The notes: generated by a model from the sequence alone, not told the origin. A stretch of 58,040 nt of DNA from Bacillus sp. (in: firmicutes) (GCA_031180405.1 JAPSLU010000008.1:1-58040); one strand, 5' to 3'. Positions 26,261 to 37,842 are shown, counted from the first letter of the stretch. Made by a program: numbers and translations.

Positions 26261-28180
26261 TTGAGATTTATTAAGTTTAATGATCAACAGGTTGATTCAT
26301 TTCTTTTTATGGAATTATCAGATCTTGCAAAAGGACTCACGAAGAATGGAGATCTTGAGGTTGATTATAGTGTGCAATCTTATTTAGATCCATTTGAAGG
26401 GAAAATATATGTTAGTCATTTTTGGGATCATCGTGAAAAGTCTGAAACAGAGCTAGCATTAAAAAGTGATATTTATCTTCGGAGTATCGGAAATTACTAT
26501 TATACAGATTTTCGTGAGCTTGGTTTATTTATTGAAAAGGTACGAAAATTAAATCTTGGTAGTTTTGCTAAACAGTTATGTATGTTATTAGAAGATCTTC
26601 GCCTAGAAGAGATTTGCAAAAAGGAAAGACCGGGCACAAAAAGCGTGTTTATGCTTAGAAAAAGGTTATACAGAAAACATTTTCAAAGTCAACTTATTAT
26701 ACACAACGAGCGAAGTATTCTAACAGATGCGCTTTTTAACGCAATTTATTTAAAATTAACTGCTGAATCTACAATCGAACAAGTACCAACATTATCAGAA
26801 AATCTTGACCGTACTTTACCTTATATTGAATCTCAAATTTTTCAAGTATTTGAAGCAGGGTCAACTTTACAAATTATCAAAATTGTTGAAAATGTCTTAG
26901 ATATTTTAGAAGAGATTTTAGAGATAGATATGTTAAATACGTATTTTTATTTAGCAGAGCTTCCATATGATACGATAAAATCTCCAAGCCTTTTTGATGA
27001 ATTAAAAAGAAAATCTAAATTGAAAAATAAAGATTCAATAGAGGATGCGAAGAATGGTGATGAGGATGTTCATATTGATAAACTTCCTACTTGGCATAGC
27101 GAAACAAGTAAGCCAACAAAAAGTTTTTTGCAATTTGATTTAGAGCAAGGCACAAATACGACGCTTAACGGTGATGGTGCAGTGCGTGAAGGTGAGGACG
27201 CAGACCAAGCTCTTGCGATGGTACAAGGAACTTCTCGAAAAGCAAAAAAAAATGATTACTCAAAATTAGAAGCAATGGAGCCTAAAAAAGAGGAAAAATC
27301 GAGTGTTGGGGAGCTAGCTTACGGTAAGGAAAATAAATATGCTGTACCGGTTTTTAAGTATTCTAGGCAACCTTTGTTAAGCGAATCCGATCAATACAAA
27401 CAGGAGAGAAATGATATCCTCCTTTTTCAAAAAAAGCTAAAGTTAATGATTCAAAAAACATTAGAGCATAAAAAAACAATGCCTAGATCAGATCTTCATA
27501 TCGGGAGATTAAATAAAAAACTATTAAGGTTACTAACAGATAATAATCCTAAACTTTTTTATAAGAAGCAGGAAAAATCTCCTGATATTGATGCTGTATT
27601 TACCCTGCTTGTTGACTGTTCAGCCTCAATGTTCGATAAAATGGACCAAACAAAGATTGGAATTACGCTTTTTCATGAGACACTCAAATCAGTGAGAGTT
27701 CCGCATCAGATCGTAGGTTTTTGGGAGGATACAAATGAGGCGACAAAAACCAGGCAGCCAAATCATTTCCACACTGTCATTTCGTTCGAGGATTCCTTGC
27801 AGAAACATTCAGGCCCTGAAATTATGCAACTATCTCCAGAAGAAGATAATCGAGATGGATATGCAATAAGACATATGACAGAGCAATTATCGAGAAGAAA
27901 TGAAAAGCAAAAATTTCTTCTCGTTTTTTCAGACGGTGAGCCAGCCGCTACTGGATATGAAAGGAATGGGATTATCGACACCCATGAAGCAGTATTAGCG
28001 GCTAGAAAATTGGGAATCGATGTCATGAACGTCTTCTTATCTACGACTGAGGTCGATGAAGCGACAAAAAAAACAATTCAAAATATATATGGGAAATATA
28101 GCATTTTTGTTGAAAAAATCGAAGAACTACCTGAACAATTGTATCCACTATTGAAAAGGCTATTGTTAAAAACTTTATAA
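26261..28180 (+). CDS. yojO: VWA-domain protein YojO
   Basis: I chose the TTG at 26261, preceded by GTGAGG and matching the known length (639 residues); a frame extension to 26198 overlaps yojN and lacks a ribosome site. The N-terminal two-thirds are helical with an acidic linker (about 275-365). The C-terminal VWA domain has the MIDAS motif VDCSASM followed by FSDGEPAATGYERNG. Such proteins form complexes with MoxR ATPases (cobaltochelatase or CbbO type). It is co-transcribed with yojN and followed by a terminator. Confidence 0.88.
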   Translation: MRFIKFNDQQVDSFLFMELSDLAKGLTKNGDLEVDYSVQSYLDPFEGKIYVSHFWDHREKSETELALKSDIYLRSIGNYYYTDFRELGLFIEKVRKLNLGSFAKQLCMLLEDLRLEEICKKERPGTKSVFMLRKRLYRKHFQSQLIIHNERSILTDALFNAIYLKLTAESTIEQVPTLSENLDRTLPYIESQIFQVFEAGSTLQIIKIVENVLDILEEILEIDMLNTYFYLAELPYDTIKSPSLFDELKRKSKLKNKDSIEDAKNGDEDVHIDKLPTWHSETSKPTKSFLQFDLEQGTNTTLNGDGAVREGEDADQALAMVQGTSRKAKKNDYSKLEAMEPKKEEKSSVGELAYGKENKYAVPVFKYSRQPLLSESDQYKQERNDILLFQKKLKLMIQKTLEHKKTMPRSDLHIGRLNKKLLRLLTDNNPKLFYKKQEKSPDIDAVFTLLVDCSASMFDKMDQTKIGITLFHETLKSVRVPHQIVGFWEDTNEATKTRQPNHFHTVISFEDSLQKHSGPEIMQLSPEEDNRDGYAIRHMTEQLSRRNEKQKFLLVFSDGEPAATGYERNGIIDTHEAVLAARKLGIDVMNVFLSTTEVDEATKKTIQNIYGKYSIFVEKIEELPEQLYPLLKRLLLKTL

Positions 28181-28210
28181 GCTCTAGTATAAAATCAAAT
28201 GAACAAACAA

Positions 28211-28246
28211 AAAAGGGTCAGTTTCCTCTAGGATTCTGACCTTTTT
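28211..28246 (+). terminator. Terminator after yojO
   Basis: AAAAGGGTCAG pairs with CTGACCTTTTT around a 14-nt loop. The GGGTCAG arm resembles the inverted repeat at 8013-8098. Confidence 0.8.
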
Positions 28247-28454
28247 GATAAATTTATTGAAAACTGCAACTAAAGTATAATAATTGCTTAACTCTAAACC
28301 ATCAAATAGATATGAGCTTTATTGTTTTCATTTTAAAGAAGTCAAAACAATTTACTTTAAAATAATAAAAATTGTACTTTTTTCCAAAGGATTTGTAGTA
28401 TGATAGAATAAAGGTAGAAGAAAACTAATTTGATAATTCAAACTATTTTAATAA

Positions 28455-28470
28455 TTGGTAGCGCTACTAA
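28455..28470. promoter_or_regulatory. Near-palindrome upstream of odhA
   Basis: TTGGTAGCGCTACTAA is almost perfectly self-complementary, with a central GCGC. It resembles a degenerate catabolite-responsive element. The 500-bp leader of odhAB (28181-28679) has no gene; this and the site at 28553 are the notable elements. Confidence 0.4.
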
Positions 28471-28552
28471 TGGATAATGGAAAAATAACAAATTTTTTGT
28501 AATTTTTCAAACAACTATCTTGGAATGTGTAGTTTCCAATGGTAAAATAGAT

Positions 28553-28568
28553 TTGGAAGCGTTTTAAT
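28553..28568 (+). promoter_or_regulatory. Candidate cre (CcpA) site upstream of odhA
   Basis: TTGGAAGCGTTTTAAT keeps the central AAGCGTT of the cre consensus (TGWAARCGYTWNCW) with a weak right half. odhAB of B. subtilis is repressed by CcpA in glucose, which supports but does not prove the role here. Confidence 0.45.
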
Positions 28569-28679
28569 ATCATACTACTATACTTGTAAGAGTGGATAAT
28601 ATCGTAGGATAATGTTTATCCTTCCTACGTATCAGAACATTTTTTCTGATCACTTATGAATCGTTGGGGGTAATGTTAG

Positions 28680-31520
28680 ATGGCAGAAGGCACAATCAAG
28701 CGAAATTCTCCTTGGGAAGACTTCCATGGTCCAAACCTCGGCTATGTCATGGAACAATATGATCAATATCAACTTGATCCAAATTCTATTGATATAGAAT
28801 TAAAAGAAATCTTTGATAACTGGGGTTCTCCTTCTATACGAACAAAATCAAATCAACAAGCAACATCAGCTGAATGTGAAATAATTTCAGCTGACAAAAT
28901 GAAAAAAGTTGCTGAAGCAGTCAAACTAGTTACGAATATCCGCAGATATGGCCATTTGAATGCGGCAATTTATCCTTTTGAGGATACTTTTGAAAAAAAT
29001 GAATTTCTTCGCCTTGAAGAATATGATTTATCAGAAGAGGATTTAAAGGACATTCCAGTTCATCTATTATGCGAGGATGCACCTGCACATGTCACAAATG
29101 GACTTGAGGCTTACCAATACTTAAAGGAAGTATATAAAAAGTCAATAGCTTTCGAGTTTAGCCATGTACATAACTATGAAGAAAAAACGTGGCTACTCAA
29201 AATGGTAGAGTCCGGAAATATTTTCAGGCATTTATCAAATGAAAAAAGAATATCAATTTTAAAAAGATTAACAGAAGTTGAAGGATTTGAACAATTTCTT
29301 CATCGAACATTTGTAGGACAAAAGCGTTTCTCAATTGAGGGCTTGGACATGCTTGTGCCTGTGCTAGATGAATTAATATCCAATGCAGTACAAGCTGGAA
29401 CAGACACGATTAACATTGGGATGGCACATCGTGGACGTTTAAATGTGCTTGCACATGTACTTGGAAAACCATATGAAATTATCTTTTCAGAGTTTCAACA
29501 TGCACCAAATAAGGAATTAGTACCTTCAGAAGGTTCAATTGGTATTAACTATGGCTGGAGTGGTGATGTGAAATATCACCTTGGTGCAAACAAACAAATC
29601 AAGGATGAAAGCACTGTTCGTGCAAAAGTTACTTTAGCCAACAACCCAAGTCATTTAGAATTTATTGATCCAATTGTTGAAGGGTATACTCGTGCAGCTC
29701 AAGAAGTTCGGACAGAAAAAGGCTATCCAAAGCAAAGTGTAAATGATGCAATGGCCATCTTGATTCATGGTGATGCTGCATTTCCTGGAGAAGGGATTGT
29801 GGCAGAAACATTAAACTTGAATAAATTAACAGGTTATCAAACTGGTGGAACAATACATATTATTGCGAACAATATGATTGGTTTTACGACGGAAAGCCGA
29901 GATTCACGTTCAACAAAATATGCTAGCGATTTAGCGAAGGGCTATGAAATTCCTATTGTCCATGTTAATGCCGACGATCCTGAAGCTTGTATTGCTGCTG
30001 TATTTATCGCAATGGAATACCGCAAAAAGTTTAAAAGTGATTTCCTAATTGATCTTATTGGGTATCGTCGATTCGGCCATAATGAAATGGACGAACCGTC
30101 AATGACACAGCCGCAGCTTTACGAAAAAGTTCGCAAGCATCCTACCGTTCGTGAATTATATGCAAGAACACTAGAAAATGATTCTGTTGTTCGTTCAGAG
30201 GATATCAATAAGATCAATGAAGAAGTTCAAGCAACACTTGACAAGGCTTTTCAAAAGGTTCCGGATAAAAAAGTTGCCCAGACACATGAGATTAAATTAC
30301 CAAAATTCGTTAATAGTGGACTACCACCGCTAAAAACAGCGGTTAACAAAGATCATTTGCTGAAATTAAATGACGAATTGGTGAAGTGGCCGGAAAACTT
30401 TAATGTTTTTTCTAAGCTACAAAGAATACTAGAAAGAAGAGCAAAAGCTCTTAAAGAAGATGGGAAAGTTGAGTGGGCTCTTGGAGAGGCGTTAGCATTC
30501 GCATCCATTTTAACAGATGGAACACCAATCCGTCTAAGTGGCCAAGATTCACAGCGCGGAACATTTGCTCAACGACATATTGTTTTACATGATGTAAACA
30601 CTGGAGACTTTTATTCTCCATTACACAAGCTCTCAGACGCTAAGGCATCATTTGCCGTTCATAATAGCCCATTATCTGAGGGATCTGTTATTGGGTTTGA
30701 ATATGGATACAATGTTTTTGCTCCTGAAACTTTGGTGTTATGGGAAGCACAGTATGGTGACTTTGCAAATGCAGCACAAGTATTTTTTGATCAATTTATT
30801 GCGGCAGGTCGTGCAAAATGGGGGCAAAAATCAGGTCTAATTATGTTATTGCCACATGGTTTTGAAGGACAAGGACCTGAACACTCAAGTGGTAGATTAG
30901 AAAGATTTTTACAACTTGCTGCTGAGGATAGTTGGCAGGTTGCTAATTTAACAAGTGCTGCTCAATATTTTCATATTTTACGCAGACAAGCTGATTTACT
31001 AAAACGTGAAGAAGTAAGACCACTTGTTATTATGACTCCAAAAAGCTTGTTAAGAAATCCTCAAACTGTATCAGATCTAAATGAGTTATGTGAAGGTGAG
31101 TTCAGGCCTGTTATTGAACAACCTGGACTTGGTAACTCTCCAAAAAAAGTGAAAAGACTTCTATTATGCACAGGGAAAATTGCTACAGATTTAACAGATA
31201 AGTTAAACACTTTAGAAGGAAATCAGGATTGGGTTCATATGTTAAGAGTGGAAGAACTATATCCATTCCCTAAAAAGAATATCCTTTCAATAATGGAGAA
31301 TTTATCTTCCCTTGAAGAAATTGTCTGGGTTCAAGAGGAGCCTCAAAATATGGGAGCATGGACCTTCATTGATGCAAAGCTAAGAGAAATAGCACCTGAA
31401 GGAATTCCTGTGAAATATATTGGAAGAAGAAGAAGACAAAGCCCTGCTGAAGGAGATCCGAACATTCATAAGAAGGATCAGGAGCGAATTGTGACAGAAG
31501 CATTGTCTTGGAATAAGTAA
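28680..31520 (+). CDS. odhA: 2-oxoglutarate dehydrogenase E1 component OdhA
   Basis: The 946-residue thiamine-diphosphate enzyme decarboxylates 2-oxoglutarate and reductively succinylates the E2 lipoyl group in the TCA cycle. Visible landmarks are the E1 N-terminal peptide-like region [50 protein letters not shown] (diphosphate and Mg site), [12 protein letters not shown], and [19 protein letters not shown] in the transketolase-like C-terminal half. Length matches the B. subtilis protein (about 944). The ATG is preceded by GGGGGTAATG. odhB follows after 130 bp. Confidence 0.97.
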   Translation: MAEGTIKRNSPWEDFHGPNLGYVMEQYDQYQLDPNSIDIELKEIFDNWGSPSIRTKSNQQATSAECEIISADKMKKVAEAVKLVTNIRRYGHLNAAIYPFEDTFEKNEFLRLEEYDLSEEDLKDIPVHLLCEDAPAHVTNGLEAYQYLKEVYKKSIAFEFSHVHNYEEKTWLLKMVESGNIFRHLSNEKRISILKRLTEVEGFEQFLHRTFVGQKRFSIEGLDMLVPVLDELISNAVQAGTDTINIGMAHRGRLNVLAHVLGKPYEIIFSEFQHAPNKELVPSEGSIGINYGWSGDVKYHLGANKQIKDESTVRAKVTLANNPSHLEFIDPIVEGYTRAAQEVRTEKGYPKQSVNDAMAILIHGDAAFPGEGIVAETLNLNKLTGYQTGGTIHIIANNMIGFTTESRDSRSTKYASDLAKGYEIPIVHVNADDPEACIAAVFIAMEYRKKFKSDFLIDLIGYRRFGHNEMDEPSMTQPQLYEKVRKHPTVRELYARTLENDSVVRSEDINKINEEVQATLDKAFQKVPDKKVAQTHEIKLPKFVNSGLPPLKTAVNKDHLLKLNDELVKWPENFNVFSKLQRILERRAKALKEDGKVEWALGEALAFASILTDGTPIRLSGQDSQRGTFAQRHIVLHDVNTGDFYSPLHKLSDAKASFAVHNSPLSEGSVIGFEYGYNVFAPETLVLWEAQYGDFANAAQVFFDQFIAAGRAKWGQKSGLIMLLPHGFEGQGPEHSSGRLERFLQLAAEDSWQVANLTSAAQYFHILRRQADLLKREEVRPLVIMTPKSLLRNPQTVSDLNELCEGEFRPVIEQPGLGNSPKKVKRLLLCTGKIATDLTDKLNTLEGNQDWVHMLRVEELYPFPKKNILSIMENLSSLEEIVWVQEEPQNMGAWTFIDAKLREIAPEGIPVKYIGRRRRQSPAEGDPNIHKKDQERIVTEALSWNK

Positions 31521-31650
31521 GTATTGACCATTTATTAATTGACTAAATTGAAAAATGCGGAACTTGCTAAGGATCATAAAGTCGCTTTATTTTAAATAGG
31601 TACCTAGCGACACTCTACAAATAAGCAAGTGCTCAAGGGGGAACCAACAC

Positions 31651-32904
31651 ATGGCTGAGATTAAAGTACCAGAACTTGCAGAATCTATTACTGAAGGAAC
31701 AATTGCACAATGGTTAAAACAACCAGGTGATGCTGTTGAAAAAGGTGAATATCTTTTAGAGGTTGAAACAGACAAAGTAAACGTAGAATTAACTGCTGAA
31801 TTTTCTGGAGTTTTAAAAGAGCTACACAAAGAATCAGGTGATACTGTTCAAGTTGGAGAAACAATCGGGGTAATTGATGAGAGTGGAGAAGCTTCTGGAT
31901 TTCAACCGGAAGAAAATAAAGAGGCACAGAAACCGCATGCTGCTGAACAACAACATGAAGTTGAAGCAAAAGCAGAAGAGAAGAAACAACGACCAATTGC
32001 TTCACCTTCAGCTCGTAAGCTTGCTCGTGAGCGTGGGATTGATTTACAACAAGTACAAACAGCAGATCCTCTAGGCCGAGTGCGAAAGCAAGATGTTGAA
32101 GCATTCTCAGGTCAAGATGCTATAAAACAAGTTCAAGCCGAATCAGCAAAACCGGCTGCAGCTCCAAAAGCGGCAGCACCAGCCCAAGCAGACGTACCAG
32201 GTAAACCTGTTGAACGAATCAAAATGTCTAGAAGACGACAAACAATTGCTAATCGCTTAGTTGAAGTCCAACAAACAGCTGCAATGTTAACAACTTTTAA
32301 CGAAGTTGACATGACAGCGGTGATGGAAGTACGTAAAAGACGAAAAGATAAATTCTACGAACAGCATGATGTGCGTTTAGGGTTTATGTCATTCTTTACT
32401 AAAGCAGTTGTGGCAGCATTAAAACAATTCCCATTATTAAATGCAGAAATTCAAGGGAATGAAATTATCATGAAGAAATTTTATGATATTGGAATTGCTG
32501 TTTCAGCACCTGAAGGATTAGTCGTTCCAGTTGTACGTGATGCAGATCGTTTAAACTTTGCTGGAATTGAAGGAGAAATCTTAGATTTAGCAAAGAAAGC
32601 ACGTGATAATAAATTAAGCTTAAGTGATTTACAAGGTGGAACTTTTACAATTACTAATGGTGGGGTATTTGGTTCATTATTATCAACGCCAATTCTAAAC
32701 GGACCACAAGTTGGAATCCTGGGTATGCATAAAATTCAACTTCGACCGGTTGCTATTGACGAAGAGAGAATGGAAAATCGTCCTATGATGTACATTGCAC
32801 TTTCTTATGATCATCGAATTGTCGATGGCAAAGAAGCAGTTAGTTTCTTAGCTACTGTTAAAGAATTACTAGAAGATCCAGAAACATTATTATTAGAAGG
32901 TTAA
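31651..32904 (+). CDS. odhB: Dihydrolipoamide succinyltransferase E2 component OdhB
   Basis: The 417-residue E2 has a lipoyl domain (1-76, lipoyl-Lys42 in ETDKVNVE), an Ala/Pro/Glu-rich linker, a peripheral-subunit binding domain (about 112-150, [15 protein letters not shown]), a second Ala/Pro linker, and the catalytic domain ending with SYDHRIVDG (His388, Asp392). It transfers succinyl to CoA and forms the core of the OGDH complex; E3 (pdhD) lies elsewhere. AAGGGGGAACC precedes the ATG. The OdhA-OdhB pair is a single transcription unit ending at the terminator near 32924. Confidence 0.97.
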   Translation: MAEIKVPELAESITEGTIAQWLKQPGDAVEKGEYLLEVETDKVNVELTAEFSGVLKELHKESGDTVQVGETIGVIDESGEASGFQPEENKEAQKPHAAEQQHEVEAKAEEKKQRPIASPSARKLARERGIDLQQVQTADPLGRVRKQDVEAFSGQDAIKQVQAESAKPAAAPKAAAPAQADVPGKPVERIKMSRRRQTIANRLVEVQQTAAMLTTFNEVDMTAVMEVRKRRKDKFYEQHDVRLGFMSFFTKAVVAALKQFPLLNAEIQGNEIIMKKFYDIGIAVSAPEGLVVPVVRDADRLNFAGIEGEILDLAKKARDNKLSLSDLQGGTFTITNGGVFGSLLSTPILNGPQVGILGMHKIQLRPVAIDEERMENRPMMYIALSYDHRIVDGKEAVSFLATVKELLEDPETLLLEG

Positions 32905-32923
32905 TCTAGGAAAAAACGTGAAA

Positions 32924-32957
32924 TGGTTGGCACTTATTATTAGGTGTCAGCCTTTTT
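32924..32957 (+). terminator. Terminator of odhAB
   Basis: GGTTGGCAC pairs (with G-T pairs) with GTGTCAGCC, followed by TTTTTCTT. The remaining 250 bp to yocR are AT-rich with no gene. Confidence 0.75.
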
Positions 32958-33207
32958 CTTATGTATAAATAACAATTTATTTCTCAATTTTTCAATATAA
33001 CAATCTGATAAAGATAACATTATTATGTTAACTGACTAATTGTGAGAATATTTTTAAAATATAATAAAATTTTAATTATGCTTCTAAAATGTTAAAATGT
33101 TGAGTTATATAATGTTTGTGATAGTTGAAGATAAATATTAGTGGAAAACCCCTTTTCAGGGATCTATTCAATGTAAAACAAACAATCTAGGTTTCCGAGG
33201 TGATGTT

Positions 33208-34554
33208 GTGAATAATCAAGTTGAGCAATGGTCGTCAAAACTCTCGTTTGTACTTGCAGCAGCAGGTTCTGCAATCGGTTTAGGTGCGATATGGAAGTTT
33301 CCATATGTAGCCGGAACGAGTGGTGGCGGTGTATTTTTTCTAATCTTTATTTTGTTTACTTTGTTGGTAGGTTTACCACTTTTACTAGGTGAATTTATTA
33401 TTGGAAGAAGCACAAAGAAGGATGCAATCATAGCCTACAAGCAAATTGCTCCAAATTCCTCTTGGCATGTAATTGGGAGACTTGGAATTGTAACATGCTT
33501 TATTTTGTTATCATTCTATAGTGTTGTCGGGGGATGGATTCTAATATATTTAGTGAAGGCCGTTACTGGTAACCTAAGTGGATTAACAGAGCAAGAATAT
33601 GGGGAATTATTCGGATCGAGTATTTCAGATCCAGTTTTAACTGTATTTGCACAGTTCATCTTTTTAGTCATTACAAGCTTTGTTGTGTCAAAAGGTGTAT
33701 CTAATGGAATTGAAAAAGCCAGTAAGTTTATGATGCCTGCTCTCTTTATTTTATTTATTTTTCTGATTGTCCGTTCAATAACATTAGATGGTGCAATGGA
33801 AGGAATTATTTTTTTCTTAAAACCTGATTTTGCTAAGGTGACATCAGAAACGATCCTTTATGCAATGGGACAATCTTTCTTTGCACTTAGTGTCGGTGTT
33901 TCTGTGATGGTCACGTATAGTTCGTATTTATCTAAAAATGAAAATCTTCCACAATCTGCTGTTTCAATTGTTGGTTTAAATCTATTAGTTGCACTATTAG
34001 CTGGATTGGCTATATTTCCTGCTGTTTTTTCTTTTGGATTAGCTCCAGATGCTGGTCCTGTGTTATTGTTTAATGTTTTACCAACGGTATTTAATCAAAT
34101 GCCATTTGGTAGTCTCTTTTTGGTTGCTTTTTTATTGTTATTTTTATTTGCAACCTTAACGTCTGCTTTTTCTATGCTTGAAATAATAGTTGCTCCAATT
34201 TCTAAAGGGGATAACAGAAAAAGAAGAATGTTTTCATGGATCGTAGGAATTAGTATTTTTGTTGTAGGGATTCCTTCTGCACTATCTTTTGGGATCCTCG
34301 CAGATGTTTCGATTTTTGATAAGTCTATTTTTGATGCAGCAGATTTTCTTGTCAGTAATATATTAATGCCTTTAGGTGCACTATTGATTTCGATATTCGT
34401 CCCTATGAAAATCTCCAAAAAAGAATTACTACAAGAGCTTCACCAAGGTTCAACCATTAGCAGAAAAGTATTTACCTATTGGTACCTTCTGCTAAAATAC
34501 GTTTCTCCGATTGTTATTATTGTTGTATTTTTAGATGCAATAGGCATTATTTGA
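33208..34554 (+). CDS. yocR: Neurotransmitter:sodium symporter family protein YocR
   Basis: The 448-residue protein has about twelve membrane helices and the NSS signature in helix 1: [20 protein letters not shown] (Na+ and substrate site, unwound region GSAIGLGA). An amino acid or similar organic solute is the likely substrate with Na+. It follows odhAB as in B. subtilis (yocR). The GTG start is preceded by CGAGGTGATG. A strong terminator follows. Confidence 0.92.
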   Translation: MNNQVEQWSSKLSFVLAAAGSAIGLGAIWKFPYVAGTSGGGVFFLIFILFTLLVGLPLLLGEFIIGRSTKKDAIIAYKQIAPNSSWHVIGRLGIVTCFILLSFYSVVGGWILIYLVKAVTGNLSGLTEQEYGELFGSSISDPVLTVFAQFIFLVITSFVVSKGVSNGIEKASKFMMPALFILFIFLIVRSITLDGAMEGIIFFLKPDFAKVTSETILYAMGQSFFALSVGVSVMVTYSSYLSKNENLPQSAVSIVGLNLLVALLAGLAIFPAVFSFGLAPDAGPVLLFNVLPTVFNQMPFGSLFLVAFLLLFLFATLTSAFSMLEIIVAPISKGDNRKRRMFSWIVGISIFVVGIPSALSFGILADVSIFDKSIFDAADFLVSNILMPLGALLISIFVPMKISKKELLQELHQGSTISRKVFTYWYLLLKYVSPIVIIVVFLDAIGII

Positions 34555-34567
34555 TTTTTATTTATAG

Positions 34568-34602
34568 AAGGATAACTCAAGTAATGGGTTATCCTTTTTT
34601 TG
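34568..34602 (+). terminator. Terminator after yocR
   Basis: AAGGATAAC pairs with GGTTATCCTT across a 10-nt loop, followed by TTTTTT; it may also serve convergent sodF. Confidence 0.88.
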
Positions 34603-34607
34603 GTTTC

Positions 34608-35516
34608 TTAATAAGGCTTCCATTTCACTTTCTGAGCCTCATGAAAGCGGCGTTCGACTTCCTTCCAATTCACTACATTCCACCAATTATCTACGTACTT
34701 TTTACGATCATTTTTATATTGTAGATAGTATGCATGCTCCCACACATCTAATGTTAAGAGTGGGATGATATCCCATTGACTTAAATTCTGATGTTTTTCT
34801 GCTTGTAGAATCTCTAAACGGTGTGATCGAGGGGACCATACTAAAATAGCCCAACCAACTGCCTCAACATTTTTAGCAGCTTCAGAAAAATGTTGCTTAA
34901 ATTGCTCAAAGCTCCCAAAGGATTGATTTATTTCTTTCATTAGCATGCCCGATGGCTTTCCACCACCTTCTGGACTCATAATGCTCCAAAAGATCGTGTG
35001 CAAATAATGTCCTGCACCATGAAAGGCAGCTTCACGCTCCCAATGCTTAATTAACTCGAAATTACCTGTCATTCGTGCCTTCTGCATTTCCTTTTCAGCT
35101 TTATTTAATCCATCAACATAGTTCTGATGATGCTTATCATGGTGTAAACGCATAATCTCTTGATCAATATGTGGCTCCAATGCGTCATAATCATAAGGAA
35201 GTGGTGGTAAAGTATGCCTTCCGATTGGGACTGGCCCTATTTGATCTTGAATCCGAGAATTCTCTTCTTTCTCAAAGTCATTGTCATCAAAATATGATTC
35301 GAATTGAGTAAATAACTCATCTGCTCGTTGATAAATTTTTTGGGGATCAAATTCTGAGTTTTCCTTTAGTTCATTCTGTAGGTGTAATAGATCTTCTTTC
35401 CAAGATGCTAATTTTCCAATGTCATGGTTACGGCTTAACACTTCAATGGATTGATGATAACTTTCTAAAATGTCATCACACCATTTTTGCATAGATATAA
35501 TGTATTGTTCTGACAT
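34608..35516 (-). CDS. sodF: Superoxide dismutase (Fe/Mn) with long N-terminal extension, SodF
   Basis: The C-terminal 205 residues form an Fe/Mn superoxide dismutase with all four metal ligands: His125 (RLHHDKHHQNYV), His173 (HYLHTIFW), Asp257 and His261 (LDVWEHAYYLQYKNDR). The first 95 residues are a helical, acidic extension typical of the SodF branch (281 residues in B. subtilis) and absent from SodA. Its role is unclear. The gene lies 37 bp after sqhC on the same strand, as in B. subtilis, and may be read with it. A GGAGGG motif precedes the ATG. Confidence 0.93.
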   Translation of the reverse strand: MSEQYIISMQKWCDDILESYHQSIEVLSRNHDIGKLASWKEDLLHLQNELKENSEFDPQKIYQRADELFTQFESYFDDNDFEKEENSRIQDQIGPVPIGRHTLPPLPYDYDALEPHIDQEIMRLHHDKHHQNYVDGLNKAEKEMQKARMTGNFELIKHWEREAAFHGAGHYLHTIFWSIMSPEGGGKPSGMLMKEINQSFGSFEQFKQHFSEAAKNVEAVGWAILVWSPRSHRLEILQAEKHQNLSQWDIIPLLTLDVWEHAYYLQYKNDRKKYVDNWWNVVNWKEVERRFHEAQKVKWKPY

Positions 35517-35553
35517 GTAAATCCCTCCCAGATATCAGTCGTAGTCAATATAT

Positions 35554-37476
35554 TCAAGAGAAATAAAAGGTTGATGCTTTTCTTTGTTGAACGAAAACAT
35601 TTCCTTCTTTAGCCATTTTTTGTTTATAATGGGCCATGGTTAGAAGAGGGAATATAAGTTGATAACTGTGATAGTTAATATAAAATTGTCCGGGTAAACC
35701 TATTCCTGTGGGATATGACAAAGCTTCCTGAGTAAATGAGCTAGGATCAAGTAAATGTGCCAACCCTATTTGAACGGATTTTTTTCGATACGCGTTACTT
35801 TGAATCAATGCATCTAAAGCCCAAGAAGTTTGTGAAGGTGTGCTAAAAGATAGGGGAGTATAATGCTTTACATTGCTACTAATGCATGATTCACCCCAGC
35901 CACCATTATAAAGCTGAATAGATTCCAACCAATTTAAAGCTTTTTGGATGATACATGATTGAGGGGAAACTCCAACAGCAAGTAAACCGGTGATTGCAGC
36001 CCATGTTCCATAAATATAACAAACTCCCCATCGGCCATACCAAGAACCGTTTTTTTCTTGGTTTTGTTCCAACCAATGGATAGCTGCTTTAATGCTTGGA
36101 TGATTCTTTGTCATTCCAGCATAGGTTCCTAAAAATTCAAGAGTTCTTCCTGTTAAGTCTGCAGTCGAAGGATCAATAGCAGCGTCTTTTGCATTTTCTA
36201 AGGGGATATAAGTTAGAATTTCAAGGTTAGTATCTTTTTCGAATGCAGCCCAACCACCATCTGAATTTTGCATTGATAGTAAATAAGTAACTCCTTTATT
36301 CCATGCATTGTAAACCAATGCATCTGATCGAGCTTTTCTAGTTAGTGCCCTCAATACTACTGAGGTATCATCATTATCTGGGTTAATCGTATTATTGTGA
36401 GAAAAGCCCCAACCTCCTGGTTGGACATTCGGGTTATGAATCTTCCAGTCTCCCTTTTTCGTATGTTGTTTTGTTAATAAGTAGAATATGGATTTGTCTA
36501 TTATATTTTGTTCAGGAAAATTTGCTTCTTGAAGAGCATAACTGATTAAGGCTGTGTCCCACACAGTTGAAGTAGAGTTTTCTAAATGAATTCCATTACA
36601 TTCTGGTGAAACTAGTTGTTTTAAGCTATTTATGGCATTCAAAATAGTTGGTGATTTTTTTTTATAGCCTAAGGACAGTAGTGCAAAAATCATGAATAAA
36701 GTTGAACTAGCATAGCTGTACAAAGTTCCATCAGCTTCAAGTCTTTTTAATATATAGCTTTCAGCACGTTGATAGCCTAATCGATGGAGATGTTCCGGTA
36801 ATTTTAGTAGATTCTTCATTTCATTCAAAAACAAAACTTCTGATCGAAAGGGGAGTCGAAGGGTATCGTTTGACGAACGTACAAACAAATGTTGAACATT
36901 TGGTGTAAAAGGTGACGTTACTGTAAATTTTTTATTTGCTGCTATGATCATCGGGATAAAATGAATTCTGGCATATGCACTGAATTGGTAGAAGTTCATA
37001 GGGAAAGATTTGGGGATAAGAAGAAAAGTCATTGGAACGTAAAATAATGAGGGCCACGGATATAGTCCTGTTACAGCTAACATCCATTTTGTCATAAAAT
37101 GTGAATTGCTAAGACCACCTTTTTCACGTATAAATTGCTCTGCCTTTTTTAAAGTTGGATAACTTGGTGTAAAAAATCCAGAGAATAAGAGAGCACAATA
37201 GGCCTGTATCGTTGCAGATAAATTTCCATCTTTTTCATCAGGAAAGGCTTTCCATGAGCCTGTATTTGTTTGTGTATTAAGGAGCCGCTCAGTAAGTATC
37301 TTTATTAATTGCTCTTCATTCTTGATATCTAGAGCTCTTAGTGTCATGATCATGAATGCATCAGTCATTAGTCCACCTTCAAAACAAAATTTCCACGAAC
37401 CATCTAATTTCTGTCTAGTTTTGAGTTTTTCCATGATAGATGATATTTGTTGGTCAATCATTTTGCTCGTGATCAT
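35554..37476 (-). CDS. sqhC: Squalene-hopene-type terpene cyclase SqhC (sporulenol synthase)
   Basis: The 640-residue class II cyclase has the catalytic DXDD motif (DNDDTSVV) and repeated QW motifs such as QNSDGGWAAFE, QEKNGSWYGRWGV and QLYNGGWGES. B. subtilis SqhC cyclises tetraprenyl-beta-curcumene to sporulenol, which protects spores from oxidative stress; length (632 there) and position next to sodF favour the same function. GAGGTG precedes the start. Production with superoxide dismutase in one neighbourhood fits a protective role. Confidence 0.93.
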   Translation of the reverse strand: MITSKMIDQQISSIMEKLKTRQKLDGSWKFCFEGGLMTDAFMIMTLRALDIKNEEQLIKILTERLLNTQTNTGSWKAFPDEKDGNLSATIQAYCALLFSGFFTPSYPTLKKAEQFIREKGGLSNSHFMTKWMLAVTGLYPWPSLFYVPMTFLLIPKSFPMNFYQFSAYARIHFIPMIIAANKKFTVTSPFTPNVQHLFVRSSNDTLRLPFRSEVLFLNEMKNLLKLPEHLHRLGYQRAESYILKRLEADGTLYSYASSTLFMIFALLSLGYKKKSPTILNAINSLKQLVSPECNGIHLENSTSTVWDTALISYALQEANFPEQNIIDKSIFYLLTKQHTKKGDWKIHNPNVQPGGWGFSHNNTINPDNDDTSVVLRALTRKARSDALVYNAWNKGVTYLLSMQNSDGGWAAFEKDTNLEILTYIPLENAKDAAIDPSTADLTGRTLEFLGTYAGMTKNHPSIKAAIHWLEQNQEKNGSWYGRWGVCYIYGTWAAITGLLAVGVSPQSCIIQKALNWLESIQLYNGGWGESCISSNVKHYTPLSFSTPSQTSWALDALIQSNAYRKKSVQIGLAHLLDPSSFTQEALSYPTGIGLPGQFYINYHSYQLIFPLLTMAHYKQKMAKEGNVFVQQRKASTFYFS

Positions 37477-37624
37477 TTCATATTCACCTCAACATATGGT
37501 ATGCATGGAGATCAACGCATATGTTTTATGTAGATACTTAACAGAAAAAGCCTCCCTCTAATCATTTGCTTTTTTGAAAGAATCAGATAAAATATGAAAT
37601 AAGAAAGTGAGAGGTGGAATTGTT

Positions 37625-37831
37625 TTGATACATAAAACATGGCAAGAAACAAAAGCAATAAAAAAAGTGAAATGTGTACATACAAATGCAGAAAAATATA
37701 TGGTTAATCGTGCCCTTACTGCAGGTAAAGAGTATGATGTACAAAACGAAACAGAGGAATTCTACTTTGTTATTGACAATACAGGTAAGGTTGGGGGCTA
37801 CTATAAAGATTATTTTGAAGTTGTGATTTAA
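37625..37831 (+). CDS. DUF6501-like small protein
   Basis: The 68-residue product (IHKTWQETKAIKKVKCVHTN, then AEKYMVNRALTAGKEYDV and FVIDNTGKVGGYYKDYF) matches a small conserved Bacillus family I remember as DUF6501. Length and Tyr/Gly-rich C-terminal part suggest a small beta fold. I placed the start at the TTG at 37625, since GAGGTGG at 37611-37617 has 7-nt spacing to it; an upstream GTG overlaps that ribosome site. Function is unknown. A clear terminator follows. Confidence 0.75.
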   Translation: MIHKTWQETKAIKKVKCVHTNAEKYMVNRALTAGKEYDVQNETEEFYFVIDNTGKVGGYYKDYFEVVI

Positions 37832-37842
37832 CTATCTATAGA

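Noticed and set aside
31688-32104. Long Leu/Gln/His-rich frame antisense to odhB
   Set aside because: It is the antisense reading of the Ala/Gln/Glu-rich linker of OdhB, with biased composition and no start signals.
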